Of a stretch of DNA of 64,000 nucleotides, positions 54,124 to 62,071 are shown piece by piece. The notes beneath the pieces are model-generated. The model made no database searches and was not told where the DNA came from. It was given only the letters and a program-made list of their open reading frames with translations. How positions within the stretch are numbered: position 1 is the first letter of the stretch; each line of letters begins with the position of its first letter. Source of the stretch: JASLEW01 sp035544895 (GTDB lineage: Bacteria > Acidobacteriota > Thermoanaerobaculia > Multivoradales > UBA5704). The stretch is taken from NCBI GenBank assembly GCA_035544895.1, contig DASZZM010000026.1, positions 39,554 to 103,553 on the forward strand, given 5' to 3'. Made by a program: the position numbers and the translations under genes.

Positions 54124-54740
54124 CCGACCGTCATCGCCTCGCTCTGCTGCTCGCCGCCGTCGTGCTCTTCGCAACTCCGTCACCGTCCCTCGCCAACAGC
54201 GCCGCCGCGCCTGTCGATGCGCACGCCGGCGATGCCATGCCGTCCGACTGCCCGCTGCACGCCGCGCACATGGCGGCGGCCAAGGCGGACACGGCCTCCG
54301 CCGCCGCGGCACCGAAGGCCCACGACCACTTCGCCGGCGTGAGCGCTCGCGGTGCACGGGCGATGGGCTTCTCGCAGACGGCCACCACACACCATTTCCT
54401 GCTCCACTCCGACGGCGGCGAAATTCGCGTCGAGTCCAACGCCCCGGAGGACACCACCAGCCGCGACCAGATCCGCCGCCACCTCTTCGAGATCGCACGC
54501 GGCTTCACGGCTGGCGACTTCCACACACCAATGGTCGTCCATGACCAGATCCCGCCTGGAGTCCGCGCTCTCGAGCGTCTGCGCGCCATGGTTACCTATT
54601 CCTACTCGGACACCGACCGCGGCGGCCGTGTCGAGCTGCGCACCATCGACGCCGAGGCTCTGCGGGCGATCCACGAGTTCCTGCGCTTCCAGATCCGGGA
54701 GCACCAGACGGGCGACCCGCTCACTCCACCGGCTCGCTGA
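54120..54740 (+). CDS. Exported protein of an uncharacterised family, co-transcribed with merR
   Basis: A 206-residue protein coupled to merR by ATGA. It has a signal peptide (LALLLAAVVLFATPSPSLAN), then a Cys/His/Met segment (PSDCPLHAAHMAAAK) and a conserved domain: MGFSQTATTHHFLLHSDGGE, SRDQIRRHLFEIARGFTAGD, HTPMVVHDQIPPG, and a C-terminal EFLRFQIREHQTGDP. Proteins of this shape are widely auto-labelled aspartate carbamoyltransferase, but the sequence has no ATCase motifs. Location and regulator suggest a periplasmic metal-response role. Confidence 0.65.
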   Translation: MTDRHRLALLLAAVVLFATPSPSLANSAAAPVDAHAGDAMPSDCPLHAAHMAAAKADTASAAAAPKAHDHFAGVSARGARAMGFSQTATTHHFLLHSDGGEIRVESNAPEDTTSRDQIRRHLFEIARGFTAGDFHTPMVVHDQIPPGVRALERLRAMVTYSYSDTDRGGRVELRTIDAEALRAIHEFLRFQIREHQTGDPLTPPAR

Positions 54741-54752
54741 GTCGTGGTCGTT

Positions 54753-54782
54753 ACCAGTTGACACACACGACTGCCAACTGCT
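54753..54782 (+). promoter_or_regulatory. Operator overlapping the chrB promoter (site 1 of a shared pair)
   Basis: ACCAGTTG (54753-54760) and CAACTGCT (54775-54782) are separated by 14 bp; the arms are 7/8 complementary. TTGACA (54758-54763) and TAGAAC (54782-54787) with an 18-bp spacer give a sigma-70-type promoter inside the element. The start GTG is at 54794, so the mRNA would be nearly leaderless. A perfect version of the same element lies at 61951. Confidence 0.75.
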
Positions 54783-54793
54783 AGAACGAAAAG

Positions 54794-55966
54794 GTGCCGC
54801 GCTGGTACCTTCTGATCCACCAGTTGCCGCCCAAACCCCTTTACTTGCGGGCACGCATTCGGCAGCGCCTGGCGCGGGTGGGGGCGATCGCGCTCAAGAA
54901 CTCGGTCTACGTCCTTCCCCACTCGGAGGTCAGCCTCGAGGACTTCCAATGGATCGCCGAAGAAGCCGTGGCAGGCGGTGGCGAGGCGTTCCTCTGCGAG
55001 GCCGACTTTTTCGGCCGGCCCTCCGGCGAGGAGATCGAGGCGCGCTTCCGGCGGGAGCGCGCGGCCGACTATGACCGTCTGGCTACCGAGGCCCGCGAGC
55101 TGCTGCGCCTGACCAGCCGCCGCGGCGCCGCCGTCGCCAGCGAAGCGGACCTTGCCCTGCGCTTCAGCCGCTTGCAGAAGCGGCTCGGCGAGGTGGCGGC
55201 GATCGATTTCTTCGCCGCCCCCGAGCGGGAGAAGGTGGAGGCCTTGCTGGGCCAGGTCGCGGTCCGCCTTCGGGCGGGCCAGGCGCCGGCACCCGCGGCG
55301 AGCCAGCCCGCTGAGCACGCCGGCCTCGCCGGCCGGACCTGGGTCACCCGCAAGGGCATCCACATCGACCGGATCGCCTCGGCATGGCTCGTCCGCCGCT
55401 TCGTCGATCCGGCCGCCCGCTTCCGCTTTGTCGATTCCCAGACTCCCGAGGCTGCGCCGGGTGAGATCCGTTTCGATACGGTGGGCGGCGACTTCACCCA
55501 CGAGGGGGATCGCTGCACCTTCGAGACGCTCGTCGCGCGGCTCGGTCTCGCCGATCCGGCGCTGGCGCAGATCGCCGAGATCGTCCACGACATCGACCTC
55601 AAGGACGGGAGGTACGGCCGCCCCGATGCCGCGGGGATCTCGCAGCTGTTGACCGGCCTCGTCCTCGCCCATCCCGACGATTTCGAACGCCTCGACCGCG
55701 GTTTCGCTCTTCTCGACGACTTGTACGGGTCGTTTCGACCTGCCGGGAGTGCCGGCAATGGCGGGAGCGCCGGCCGACCTGCCGGGAGTGCCGGCGACCT
55801 GCCGGGAGTGTCGCCAATGGCGGGAGCGGCGACCAATGGCGGGAGCGCCGGCCGACCTGCCGGGAGCGCCGGGAAGGGACCCGGCGCTTCCGATCAGACC
55901 GCCGGCCGCAAGCGTCTGCCGCGGAGCGCCTCGCCGGCGGTGCGGGCGGCGCGGCGAGGCCGCTAA
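54794..55966 (+). CDS. chrB: Chromate-resistance protein ChrB with a repeat-derived C-terminal tail
   Basis: A 390-residue protein. The N-terminal ChrB domain (WYLLIHQLPPKPLYLRARIR, then LKNSVYVLPHSEVSLEDFQW) is followed by a coiled stretch and the C-terminal domain (WVTRKGIHIDRIASAWLVRR, FTHEGDRCTFETL, IVHDIDLKDG). In Ochrobactrum tritici, ChrB is a chromate-responsive regulator of the chr operon. The conserved protein ends near residue 315. The last ~75 residues (PAGSAGNGGSAGRPAGSAG and on) come from tandem copies of the dispersed 39-bp repeat. No intact chrA follows; a chrA fragment lies 7 kb away under the same operator. It overlaps the convergent dioxygenase gene by 4 nt. Confidence 0.88.
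   Translation: MPRWYLLIHQLPPKPLYLRARIRQRLARVGAIALKNSVYVLPHSEVSLEDFQWIAEEAVAGGGEAFLCEADFFGRPSGEEIEARFRRERAADYDRLATEARELLRLTSRRGAAVASEADLALRFSRLQKRLGEVAAIDFFAAPEREKVEALLGQVAVRLRAGQAPAPAASQPAEHAGLAGRTWVTRKGIHIDRIASAWLVRRFVDPAARFRFVDSQTPEAAPGEIRFDTVGGDFTHEGDRCTFETLVARLGLADPALAQIAEIVHDIDLKDGRYGRPDAAGISQLLTGLVLAHPDDFERLDRGFALLDDLYGSFRPAGSAGNGGSAGRPAGSAGDLPGVSPMAGAATNGGSAGRPAGSAGKGPGASDQTAGRKRLPRSASPAVRAARRGR
55737..55888. repeat. Tandem copies of the 39-bp module and palindrome at the chrB 3' end
   Basis: Several full and partial units of GACCTGCCGGGAGTGCCGGC-AATGGCGGGAGCGCCGGCC follow one another, ending in the palindrome GCCGGGAAGGGACCCGGC. All are in frame with chrB and form its Gly/Ala/Ser/Pro-rich tail. 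Confidence 0.8.
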
Positions 55967-56988
55967 CCGACCTCGACTTCCTCCCAGCGGCGCGGTTCGG
56001 CCATGCCCACGACGATCTTGCGATCGCCCGAGTACGAGGCTCGCCCGTGGGCAACCAGGAGATTGTCGAGCATGAGGAGGTCTCCCTCCTGCCAGGGGAT
56101 GCTCACCTTCTCCTCGCCGTAGATCCCGCGCAGCTCGTCGAGGACCGAAGGCTCGATCGGAGAGCCGTCCCCATAGTAGGAGTTGCTCGGCAGGTCCTCC
56201 TCGTCGAACTCGGCGAGCAGGGCCTCGCGCACCAGCGGAATCAGGGTCGATACGTGGAAGAAGGTGGCATGATTGAACCAGGTCATCTCCCCGCTCTGCG
56301 GGTGCCGGACCGCGGCCGGTCGGACGGCGCGGGTTCGCAAGCGGCCGTCGCTCTTCCACTCCGCTTCGATACCGTGCTCGCGGCAGTGGTTTTCGACGGC
56401 CGCCTTGTCGGTGGTTTGGAAGACGGTCTGCCACGGCAGGCCGAAGCCGTCGCCGTAGTTACGGACGACCATCCATTTCTTCGTCCGGAAGCGCTCTCGG
56501 ATCGCCGGGTCGATACGGTTGTAGACCTTGCGGCAGTCGGCGATGGGCGTCGCCCCGCCCTCCGACGCGGCCACCACGCAGAAAAAGAAGATCTTCATCG
56601 GCCAGATGTGCTGGTAAGAGTTCTCGTTGTGCAGAAAAATCTCCTGGTCCGCCGGATAATCGGTCGAGGTGTAGACCCGGCCGCTGACCTGACTGCGCGG
56701 CGAGGACCGCTCGCGGTACTCGACGAGCTCCATGGAGATGGCGCGGGTGAACTGCTCGAACTGCTCGACGGTCCGCTCCTCGAAGTTGCGGAAAACGACC
56801 CCGCCGTGTCGCACCACCAGACCCTGCACCAGCTCCCGGTTCGCGGCCGCCCAGGTGACCAGGCTCATGCCCTTGAACGCCGGCTGGACGATGAGCGGCA
56901 GACTCTGGCCGGGCGCCGGCAGCTCCTGATGGACCATCGCCTCTTGCGAGACGGTGACCGGCTTGCGGCGGGGGATCGCTAAACTCAT
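55963..56988 (-). CDS. TauD/TfdA-family Fe(II)/2-oxoglutarate dioxygenase, SyrP-like
   Basis: A 341-residue protein from ATG 56988; ATG 57018 is a possible earlier start. FLHNENSYQHIWP holds the iron-binding H-x-E (His120, Glu122), as in clavaminate-synthase/SyrP-type enzymes rather than the H-x-D of TauD. The distal ligand is His314 in LLVAHGRASYSGDRKI, followed by the 2-oxoglutarate-binding Arg region. SyrP-like enzymes hydroxylate carrier-bound amino acids in NRPS pathways (beta-hydroxy-Asp in syringomycin). Its position 6 kb after the NRPS makes tailoring of the product plausible. It is transcribed on the opposite strand, so it is not part of the NRPS operon. Confidence 0.85.
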   Translation of the reverse strand: MSLAIPRRKPVTVSQEAMVHQELPAPGQSLPLIVQPAFKGMSLVTWAAANRELVQGLVVRHGGVVFRNFEERTVEQFEQFTRAISMELVEYRERSSPRSQVSGRVYTSTDYPADQEIFLHNENSYQHIWPMKIFFFCVVAASEGGATPIADCRKVYNRIDPAIRERFRTKKWMVVRNYGDGFGLPWQTVFQTTDKAAVENHCREHGIEAEWKSDGRLRTRAVRPAAVRHPQSGEMTWFNHATFFHVSTLIPLVREALLAEFDEEDLPSNSYYGDGSPIEPSVLDELRGIYGEEKVSIPWQEGDLLMLDNLLVAHGRASYSGDRKIVVGMAEPRRWEEVEVG

Positions 56989-57240
56989 GGGTCTGTCCTT
57001 GCCTTCCTGCTCGATCATCGGTTCCTCGGACTGCGGGACCATCAGCCTACCGGAAGCAGCGCAAGAGGTCCCGTGCTTCGGGCGCTGCGGTTCGCCATGA
57101 TCCGGGAGCACGCGGGCACACCTCACCAGAAATCTATTGTGCAGGCAGGAGGCGTCCCAGAGACGAACATTCGAGAAGCTGGCCACTACTGACCTTATCC
57201 CGCGAGCCGGGTTGTTTCCGCTTGGCACTGGCCTCGCCCG

Positions 57241-57960
57241 TCAGGGGGCCGTTCCCGGCTGCTCGGCAATGCGGGCGAGAACGGCCTCGACCAGGCGGTC
57301 GCAGCGGAGGCCCTCGAAGGCGAAGGCGTCGCGACAAGCAGTGCTTGCCTGCTCGGCGACCCGGCGGCGCAGCATCCCGCGCGCGCGATGGAGACGGGTC
57401 TTCACGGCTGAGATCTCGAGGTCCAAGCACTCGGCCGTGGCGGCGGTGCTCAGTCCCTCCACGTCGCGAAGCACCAAGACCAGCCGATATGGCGCGGGCA
57501 GGGCGTCGATCGCGGATTCGAGGATCGTACGCAGGTTGCGCCGGATCGCGCGCTGCTCGGGACCGAGCTCGGTCGAGCGCAGCGAGGCAATGGACTCCTT
57601 CTGAACATCGGGCATGGCATCGATCTCCACGAGGCGGCCGCGACGCCGGGCACGCGCCGCCGCCTCGTAGACGGCAATTCTGGTCAGCCAGGTGGCAAAG
57701 CGGGCGCCTCCCGAGAACTGGCCGAGGTGATGAAAGGCGCGCACGTAGGCGTCTTGGACCACGTCCTCGGCCTCGTCGTCGTCGCCCACGATTCCGCGGG
57801 CAACGCGATAGAGCCGCCGGTTGTACCGGCGCATCAGGATCTCGAATAGTTGGCGTTCGCCGGCGAGGACACGCCTCACCACCTCCTCGTCGCTCGAGGC
57901 ATCGCCCTGAAGATCGGGCGATCTGGCCTGGCCTGCATCATCGAAGGTCCGCGTCCTCAT
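57241..57960 (-). CDS. ECF-type RNA polymerase sigma factor
   Basis: A 239-residue protein. Region 2 reads FEILMRRYNRRLYRVARGIV...DEAEDVVQDAYVRAFHHL and FATWLTRIAVYEAAARAR. Region 4 reads LPAPYRLVLVLRDVEGLSTA and LEISAVKTRLHRARGML, the helix-turn-helix that reads -35 elements. A C-terminal extension of ~40 residues (CRDAFAFEGLRCDRLVEAVL) carries two Cys. No anti-sigma gene is adjacent. Its own promoter and two others in the window share GTAACCT-N16-TCTGT, so autoregulation is likely. Confidence 0.92.
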   Translation of the reverse strand: MRTRTFDDAGQARSPDLQGDASSDEEVVRRVLAGERQLFEILMRRYNRRLYRVARGIVGDDDEAEDVVQDAYVRAFHHLGQFSGGARFATWLTRIAVYEAAARARRRGRLVEIDAMPDVQKESIASLRSTELGPEQRAIRRNLRTILESAIDALPAPYRLVLVLRDVEGLSTAATAECLDLEISAVKTRLHRARGMLRRRVAEQASTACRDAFAFEGLRCDRLVEAVLARIAEQPGTAP

Positions 57961-57977
57961 GGCTCCTGCCCGAGACT

Positions 57978-58005
57978 ACAGAGTCGCCGCCTGGCAGAAG
58001 GTTAC
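57978..58005 (-). promoter_or_regulatory. ECF promoter of the sigma-factor gene
   Basis: Minus strand: GTAACCT (complement at 57999-58005), 16-nt spacer, TCTGT (complement at 57978-57982). It lies 18 nt upstream of the sigma ATG, so the leader is short. Same sequence and spacing as 58032 and 63335. Confidence 0.8.
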
Positions 58006-58031
58006 GCCTATTGCGCCGGCTCCGCCAACTT

Positions 58032-58059
58032 GTAACCTCCGGCGCGCTGCCGACTCTGT
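58032..58059 (+). promoter_or_regulatory. ECF promoter of the DoxX-like operon
   Basis: GTAACCT (58032-58038), 16-nt spacer, TCTGT (58055-58059), shared context CGACTCTGTAG. Back to back with the sigma gene's own promoter; the -35 boxes are 26 bp apart. The DoxX gene starts at 58118. Confidence 0.8.
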
Positions 58060-58117
58060 AGAGGTTGGGCGGAGCCGATCGGCCCCGCCAAGGAGATCGC
58101 GAGAAAGGAGGTTGACG

Positions 58118-58516
58118 ATGCAACCGAGTCACACGCCCGCGGCACAGGCCTTCCAGATCCTGCACGTCGGGTTCACGGTGGCGCCGCTGCTGGCGGGGAT
58201 CGATAAGTTCACTCACCTGCTGGTCAACTGGGACCAGTACCTGGCGCCCAGCGTGGAGCGCTTGCTGCCTTTCTCGGGCCACACCTTCATGCAGCTCGTG
58301 GGCGTCGTCGAGATCGCCGCCGGGCTCATCGTCTGGTTCAGGCCGCGCTTCGGGGGCTATCTGGTGGCCGCCTGGCTGTGGGGCATCATCCTCGATCTGC
58401 TGCTGGTCCCGGGCTACTTCGACGTTGCCCTGCGCGACTTCGGTCTGTCGTTGGGGGCTCTGGCGTTGGCGCGCCTGGCCGTCGCCGAGGCTCCCGCCGG
58501 CGTTCGGCAGGCCTGA
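58118..58516 (+). CDS. DoxX-like membrane protein
   Basis: A 132-residue protein with RBS AAAGGAGG 8 nt from ATG 58118. Four membrane segments: ILHVGFTVAPLLAGIDKFTH, TFMQLVGVVEIAAGLIVWF, YLVAAWLWGIILDLLLVPGY and LSLGALALARLAV. The segment GIDKFTHLLVNWDQYLAP is typical of the DoxX/DUF417-like group, whose members are small membrane proteins linked to redox or thiol stress. First gene of an ECF-controlled pair with 58572. Confidence 0.82.
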   Translation: MQPSHTPAAQAFQILHVGFTVAPLLAGIDKFTHLLVNWDQYLAPSVERLLPFSGHTFMQLVGVVEIAAGLIVWFRPRFGGYLVAAWLWGIILDLLLVPGYFDVALRDFGLSLGALALARLAVAEAPAGVRQA

Positions 58517-58571
58517 CCAGCCGAGGCGCTGTACACCAACTGAAGGAACGCGAGAAAGAGAGGCCGAAGAA

Positions 58572-59201
58572 ATGAGCACCCAATTCTCCAGGACTCTGGT
58601 CGTGTTCACAGCGCTGGCAGTGCTGAGCTGCGTCGTCTCCGCACCCGCACTCGCCGCGGGGAAGACCGACGCGTCCCAACTGCGCGTCGACATGCGCAAG
58701 TTGTGGGAGGACCACATCACCTGGACCCGGCTGTGGATCGTGAGCTTTGCCGCGGGACTCCCGGACCAGGAGGTCGCGGCCGGACGCCTGATGAAAAACC
58801 AGGAGGACATCGGCAATGCCATCAAGCCGTTTTACGGCGGCGCGGCGGGGACGAAGCTCACCGGCTTGCTCAAGGAACATATCCAGGGGGCGGTCGAGCT
58901 GGTGACCGCGGCCAAGGCAGGCGACGCTGCCAAGATCGCAGCCGCCAAGACCGGGTGGTACAGAAACGGCGACGACATCGCCGCCTTTCTCTCCGGCGCA
59001 AATCCGAAGAACTGGCCGCTCGGCGACATGAAGGCAGGGATGAAGGAGCACCTCGACACGACGCTGCAGGAGGCGCAGGACCGCCTCGGCGGCAAGTGGG
59101 CCGAGGACGCCAGAGACTACGATCGGGTGAAGGAACACATCCTCGCCCTGGCCGACACGCTGACCAAAGGCATCGTCAGACAGTTCCCCGACCGCTTCTA
59201 G
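58572..59201 (+). CDS. Exported helical protein in the ECF-controlled operon
   Basis: A 209-residue protein with a signal peptide (LVVFTALAVLSCVVSAPALA). The mature protein is all-helical, with KLWEDHITWTRLWIVSFAAG, NQEDIGNAIKPFYGGAAGTK, WYRNGDDIAAFLSGANPKNW and KEHILALADTLTKGIVRQFP. The spaced Trp/His/Asp/Glu residues recall a four-helix bundle that could bind metal. Family members are often auto-labelled acetylglutamate kinase without any kinase motif; I would not use that name. It lies 55 nt after the DoxX gene. Confidence 0.7.
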   Translation: MSTQFSRTLVVFTALAVLSCVVSAPALAAGKTDASQLRVDMRKLWEDHITWTRLWIVSFAAGLPDQEVAAGRLMKNQEDIGNAIKPFYGGAAGTKLTGLLKEHIQGAVELVTAAKAGDAAKIAAAKTGWYRNGDDIAAFLSGANPKNWPLGDMKAGMKEHLDTTLQEAQDRLGGKWAEDARDYDRVKEHILALADTLTKGIVRQFPDRF

Positions 59202-59235
59202 ACCTGGGATCACTCCAGAGCTCGGGTCCACCTCG

Positions 59236-59793
59236 TCAACGAGATCTTCCGAGGCTCGCGAGGCGACCCGAGCCTTCGGTGCCTGTCCGCTTCGCCGGGC
59301 TCCACGTCTCCAGATAGACACTCCGGACCCCCTCGACCACGCTTCGCCACAGCCAGCGGGTGCGGACTTCGACCGCCGCGGCCGCGCCCAGCCGTTGTCG
59401 CAGCTCGGGGCTCGCCGCCAGCGCGACGAGTGTGTGGGTGAGGGCGTCCACGTCCTTGGGCGGAAAGAGGAGCCCGGTCCGTCCATGGTCCAGGGTCCGC
59501 ACCCGATCGAGAGCGCCGCTGATCGCCTCCGCGTGGCCGAGCTGGAAGATCTCCACTCCCGGGGCATCGGCAGCGCAGTCGTCCGCACAGGCACCCGGCG
59601 CCCGGACGGTGGCGCCATAGCAGGTGTACCCCCGGCCGACGAGCAGCACCCCGACCGCCATCCCGGCGCGCGCGGAAGCCGTCGCCAGGCCGCCTACGGC
59701 GGTTCCCAGCCCACCCCAGACGAAGGGAGGAAACTCACCGGTCAGGTGCAGGACCCGGAGACGGCAACGTCCCGTGGCGAGGTTCACCGGCAT
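59236..59793 (-). pseudogene. Internally deleted GT4-type glycosyltransferase
   Basis: The 185-codon ORF joins two ends of a ~400-residue enzyme. Residues ~12-45 are the N-terminal nucleotide-sugar-synthase start (RVLHLTGEFPPFVWGGLGTA). Residues ~125-165 are the C-terminal block (HGRTGLLFPPKDVDALTHTL, then LAASPELRQRLG). The middle of both Rossmann domains, with the catalytic and donor-binding residues, is absent, so it cannot be an active transferase. The frame is still open, suggesting a fairly clean in-frame deletion. Confidence 0.7.
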
Positions 59794-59832
59794 CCGCTCC
59801 TCGGCGCCGTCGCGGCGATCTGCCGGCTGGCG

Positions 59833-60759
59833 CTAGAGGACCTCCTTGATCTGGATCTTGCGGAAGGCGACCCGGCCGGTGTGGGTCTGCAAGCCAATGA
59901 AAGAAGGGCTCTCCGTGCCGCGCGCCGGGTCGGGGTTCAGGTACTCGGTGATCTTCTCTCCATTGAGAAAGACGGTGTAGCGCTGCCCCTCGGCATGAAT
60001 CTCGAACTCGTTCCACTGCCCGGGCGCCTTCACCGGCAACGCGTCGGGGTTCGCCGGACCGGCGAAGCCGTAGATCGCACCGGTCTTGTGGATGGCGGCG
60101 CCGTCGTCACGGGCGAGCTGATCGATCTGCACCTCGAATCCGAATTGAATCGCCACATAGGCGGTGTTGTCGTACCCCTTGCCGTTGGGATCGGGGAAGC
60201 GCACGAAGACGCCTGAGTTGTCGTCGTCGCGGAAGCTCATCCACTCCAGCTTGAGGATGAAATTCGCCGGCGTCGGCTCGGTGTGCCAGAAGAGGCCGAG
60301 GTCGGTGCCGGGCAACGATTCGAGCGCGCCATCGACGACCAAGAAGGTGCCGGGGTTGTCCCTGCCCGGCTGGTTGCGGATCTTCGACATCCGCCATTTG
60401 TCGGTCGCGACTCCGTCGAACAGCAGCTTGAACCCGGGATCGGGGGCGAAGCGGGGTACTACGAGATGCTCTGCCAGCCGCCGCGCCAGGGCCACGCCGG
60501 TCAGCATCGGGTTGGGAGAGCCGATAGTGGGAAAGAGGGCGGGACCGGCCGCGTAGGCGTTGTCCACGCGGTGGAAGCGCCCGTTGGAATCGATGACCGA
60601 GGTGTTGGGGTCCTCGCCCATGGCGAGCGGCCCGGCCTCGTGATGGGTGGTGCCCAGGCCGTCGCGGCGGCCGCCGTCGCCGGCGAAGGAGTAGGGAAGC
60701 ACGGCCTTCAAGTCGGCGCCGGGGCCGACCGGCACGAAGTTGCCGTCGGTGCCGAGCAC
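59833..60759 (-). pseudogene. GMC-oxidoreductase C-terminal remnant fused to an intact DUF1080 domain
   Basis: Residues 1-100 match the C-terminal end of a GMC oxidoreductase: GLGTTHHEAGPLAMGEDPNT, then NAYAAGPALFPTIGSPNPML with the catalytic HH/N region. The FAD-binding N-terminal ~450 residues are missing. Reading back, the frame (SGGKPFEV...) runs into the stop codon of the beta-propeller gene at 60829. Residues ~105-308 are a complete DUF1080 (3-keto-disaccharide hydrolase, LamG-like) domain: FKLLFDGVATDKWRMSK, DDNSGVFVRFPDPNGKGYDN, QWNEFEIHAEG. The parent was probably a GMC-DUF1080 fusion. Expression from GTG 60759 is possible but unsupported. Confidence 0.65.
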
Positions 60760-60828
60760 CTCGAAGGGCTTGCCGCCGGAGGCAGTTTCCCGAGGTGAGG
60801 CACGCTGCCGGCTCCCGCAGCGCGCCGC

Positions 60829-61935
60829 CTATTCGATCGCTGGCAGGGTGTCGTCGACGAGCAGGAGGCGGCCATGGCCGGGGTCGCAGACCCAGGCCTG
60901 GTGGTGGTCATCGGCGACCACGCAATGGGCGGCGCGGGCGGTCTTGACGGTTGAGAGCAGCGACAGCTTGCCCGCTCTCGAGACGCCGAGGATCGCCATC
61001 GTCTCGCTCTTGGCTCCGGGCAGATAGAGGTGGCCGAGGCGGGGGTTGTAGTCGATTATGTCGACTCCCGCGCCCGCGCTCACGGTCTCGCGCACGGCGC
61101 CATCGCGGAGCAGGTCGAGGACGACCGCCCTGCCCTCGGCGCAACCGGCGAAGAGGAGACCGCGCCGGGCGTCGAGGGCGATGCCTCGCGAGTCGGTGCA
61201 GCGGTTCGGCCAGCGGGCGGCGATGGCGCGGGTCTTGACATCGATCGCCAGGGTGGTCGCCTTCCAGAGGTGGGTATAGGCGCGGTTGTGCGCCGCGTCG
61301 ATGACCAGCGACTCCGGTCCGCCGGGGGTGGCGAGGAATTCCTTGTGCGCGGGTACCGGCGGCCCGGAGGCGGGAAAGGTGAAGATCTCGATGCGGTCCT
61401 TGTCGGGCTGGGTCACCCAGATCTCGCCGGTCGGCGCGACCCAGCGCACGTAGTCGGGGCTGCCGGCGAGGCTGGCCTTGGCGACGACGGTCCTGGCGGC
61501 GGGGTCGAGCACCAGCAACCTCTTCGCCGTGCGGTCGGTGGCGAAGATCAGCCCGCGGCCGAAATCGTCCGAGGTCGTCCCTTCGCCGTGGCCCTGGACG
61601 AAGCTCCCCTGGGAGCTGAAACCGGCGATGGGAACGATCTGCCGGCTGACCGGATCGATGAGGTCGAGATAGCCGGTGCGGCCGGCCGGAACGAGGAGCT
61701 TGCCGAGGGCGGGTGCGAAAGACAGATCGTCGAAGCCGATGCCGCCTTCGCCACCCGGCAGCGGAACGGGGACAGTCTGCAGGACGGCGGCAAGCGCCCC
61801 CCGGGGAGCCGCCGCGGACGGCTGGCCGGCGCCACCGGGAACGGCGAGCACGGCGAAGACGACGACGAGGATGGCGGCGAGCTGCAGCGTGGGCGAGGTG
61901 TCGAGGAGTCGCCGAATGGCTCTCGGTGCGGGCAT
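60829..61935 (-). CDS. Exported YVTN/NHL-type beta-propeller protein
   Basis: A 368-residue protein from ATG 61935. After an N-terminal membrane/signal helix (LQLAAILVVVFAVLAVPGGA) come propeller blades: DDLSFAPALGKLLVPAGRTG, LVLDPAARTVVAKASLAGSP, SLVIDAAHNRAYTHLW, IDYNPRLGHLYLPGAKSETM and AHCVVADDHHQAWVCDPGHG. YVTN-like propellers bind proteins or small ligands in the periplasm; no enzyme motif is seen. It is divergent from DUF1259, and the perfect 30-bp operator lies between, 15 bp upstream of this ATG. Confidence 0.8.
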   Translation of the reverse strand: MPAPRAIRRLLDTSPTLQLAAILVVVFAVLAVPGGAGQPSAAAPRGALAAVLQTVPVPLPGGEGGIGFDDLSFAPALGKLLVPAGRTGYLDLIDPVSRQIVPIAGFSSQGSFVQGHGEGTTSDDFGRGLIFATDRTAKRLLVLDPAARTVVAKASLAGSPDYVRWVAPTGEIWVTQPDKDRIEIFTFPASGPPVPAHKEFLATPGGPESLVIDAAHNRAYTHLWKATTLAIDVKTRAIAARWPNRCTDSRGIALDARRGLLFAGCAEGRAVVLDLLRDGAVRETVSAGAGVDIIDYNPRLGHLYLPGAKSETMAILGVSRAGKLSLLSTVKTARAAHCVVADDHHQAWVCDPGHGRLLLVDDTLPAIE

Positions 61936-61950
61936 TACGGGGCTTAGAGT

Positions 61951-61980
61951 ACCAGTTGACAGATAATGATGGCAACTGGT
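61951..61980. promoter_or_regulatory. Perfect operator in the beta-propeller/DUF1259 intergenic region (site 2)
   Basis: ACCAGTTG (61951-61958) and CAACTGGT (61973-61980), 14 bp apart, perfectly complementary. TTGACA (61956-61961) and TAGAAC (61980-61985), 18-bp spacer, form a plus-strand promoter inside it. Sequence and spacing match site 1 upstream of chrB, including the AGAACG that follows. Confidence 0.8.
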
Positions 61981-62071
61981 AGAACGCGACCAGCTCATCG
62001 ACCGCCTGGGGGTTCGCGCTCTTTGATGACCTGCACTGCCGGCGGCGCGCGGCAAAGCAAGGAGAGACTGA

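Noticed and set aside
54120..54740. Aspartate carbamoyltransferase (a label often given to this family)
   Set aside because: About 200 residues with a signal peptide and no carbamoyl-phosphate-binding motif.
58572..59201. Acetylglutamate kinase (a label often given to this family)
   Set aside because: An exported all-helical protein with no amino-acid-kinase motif.
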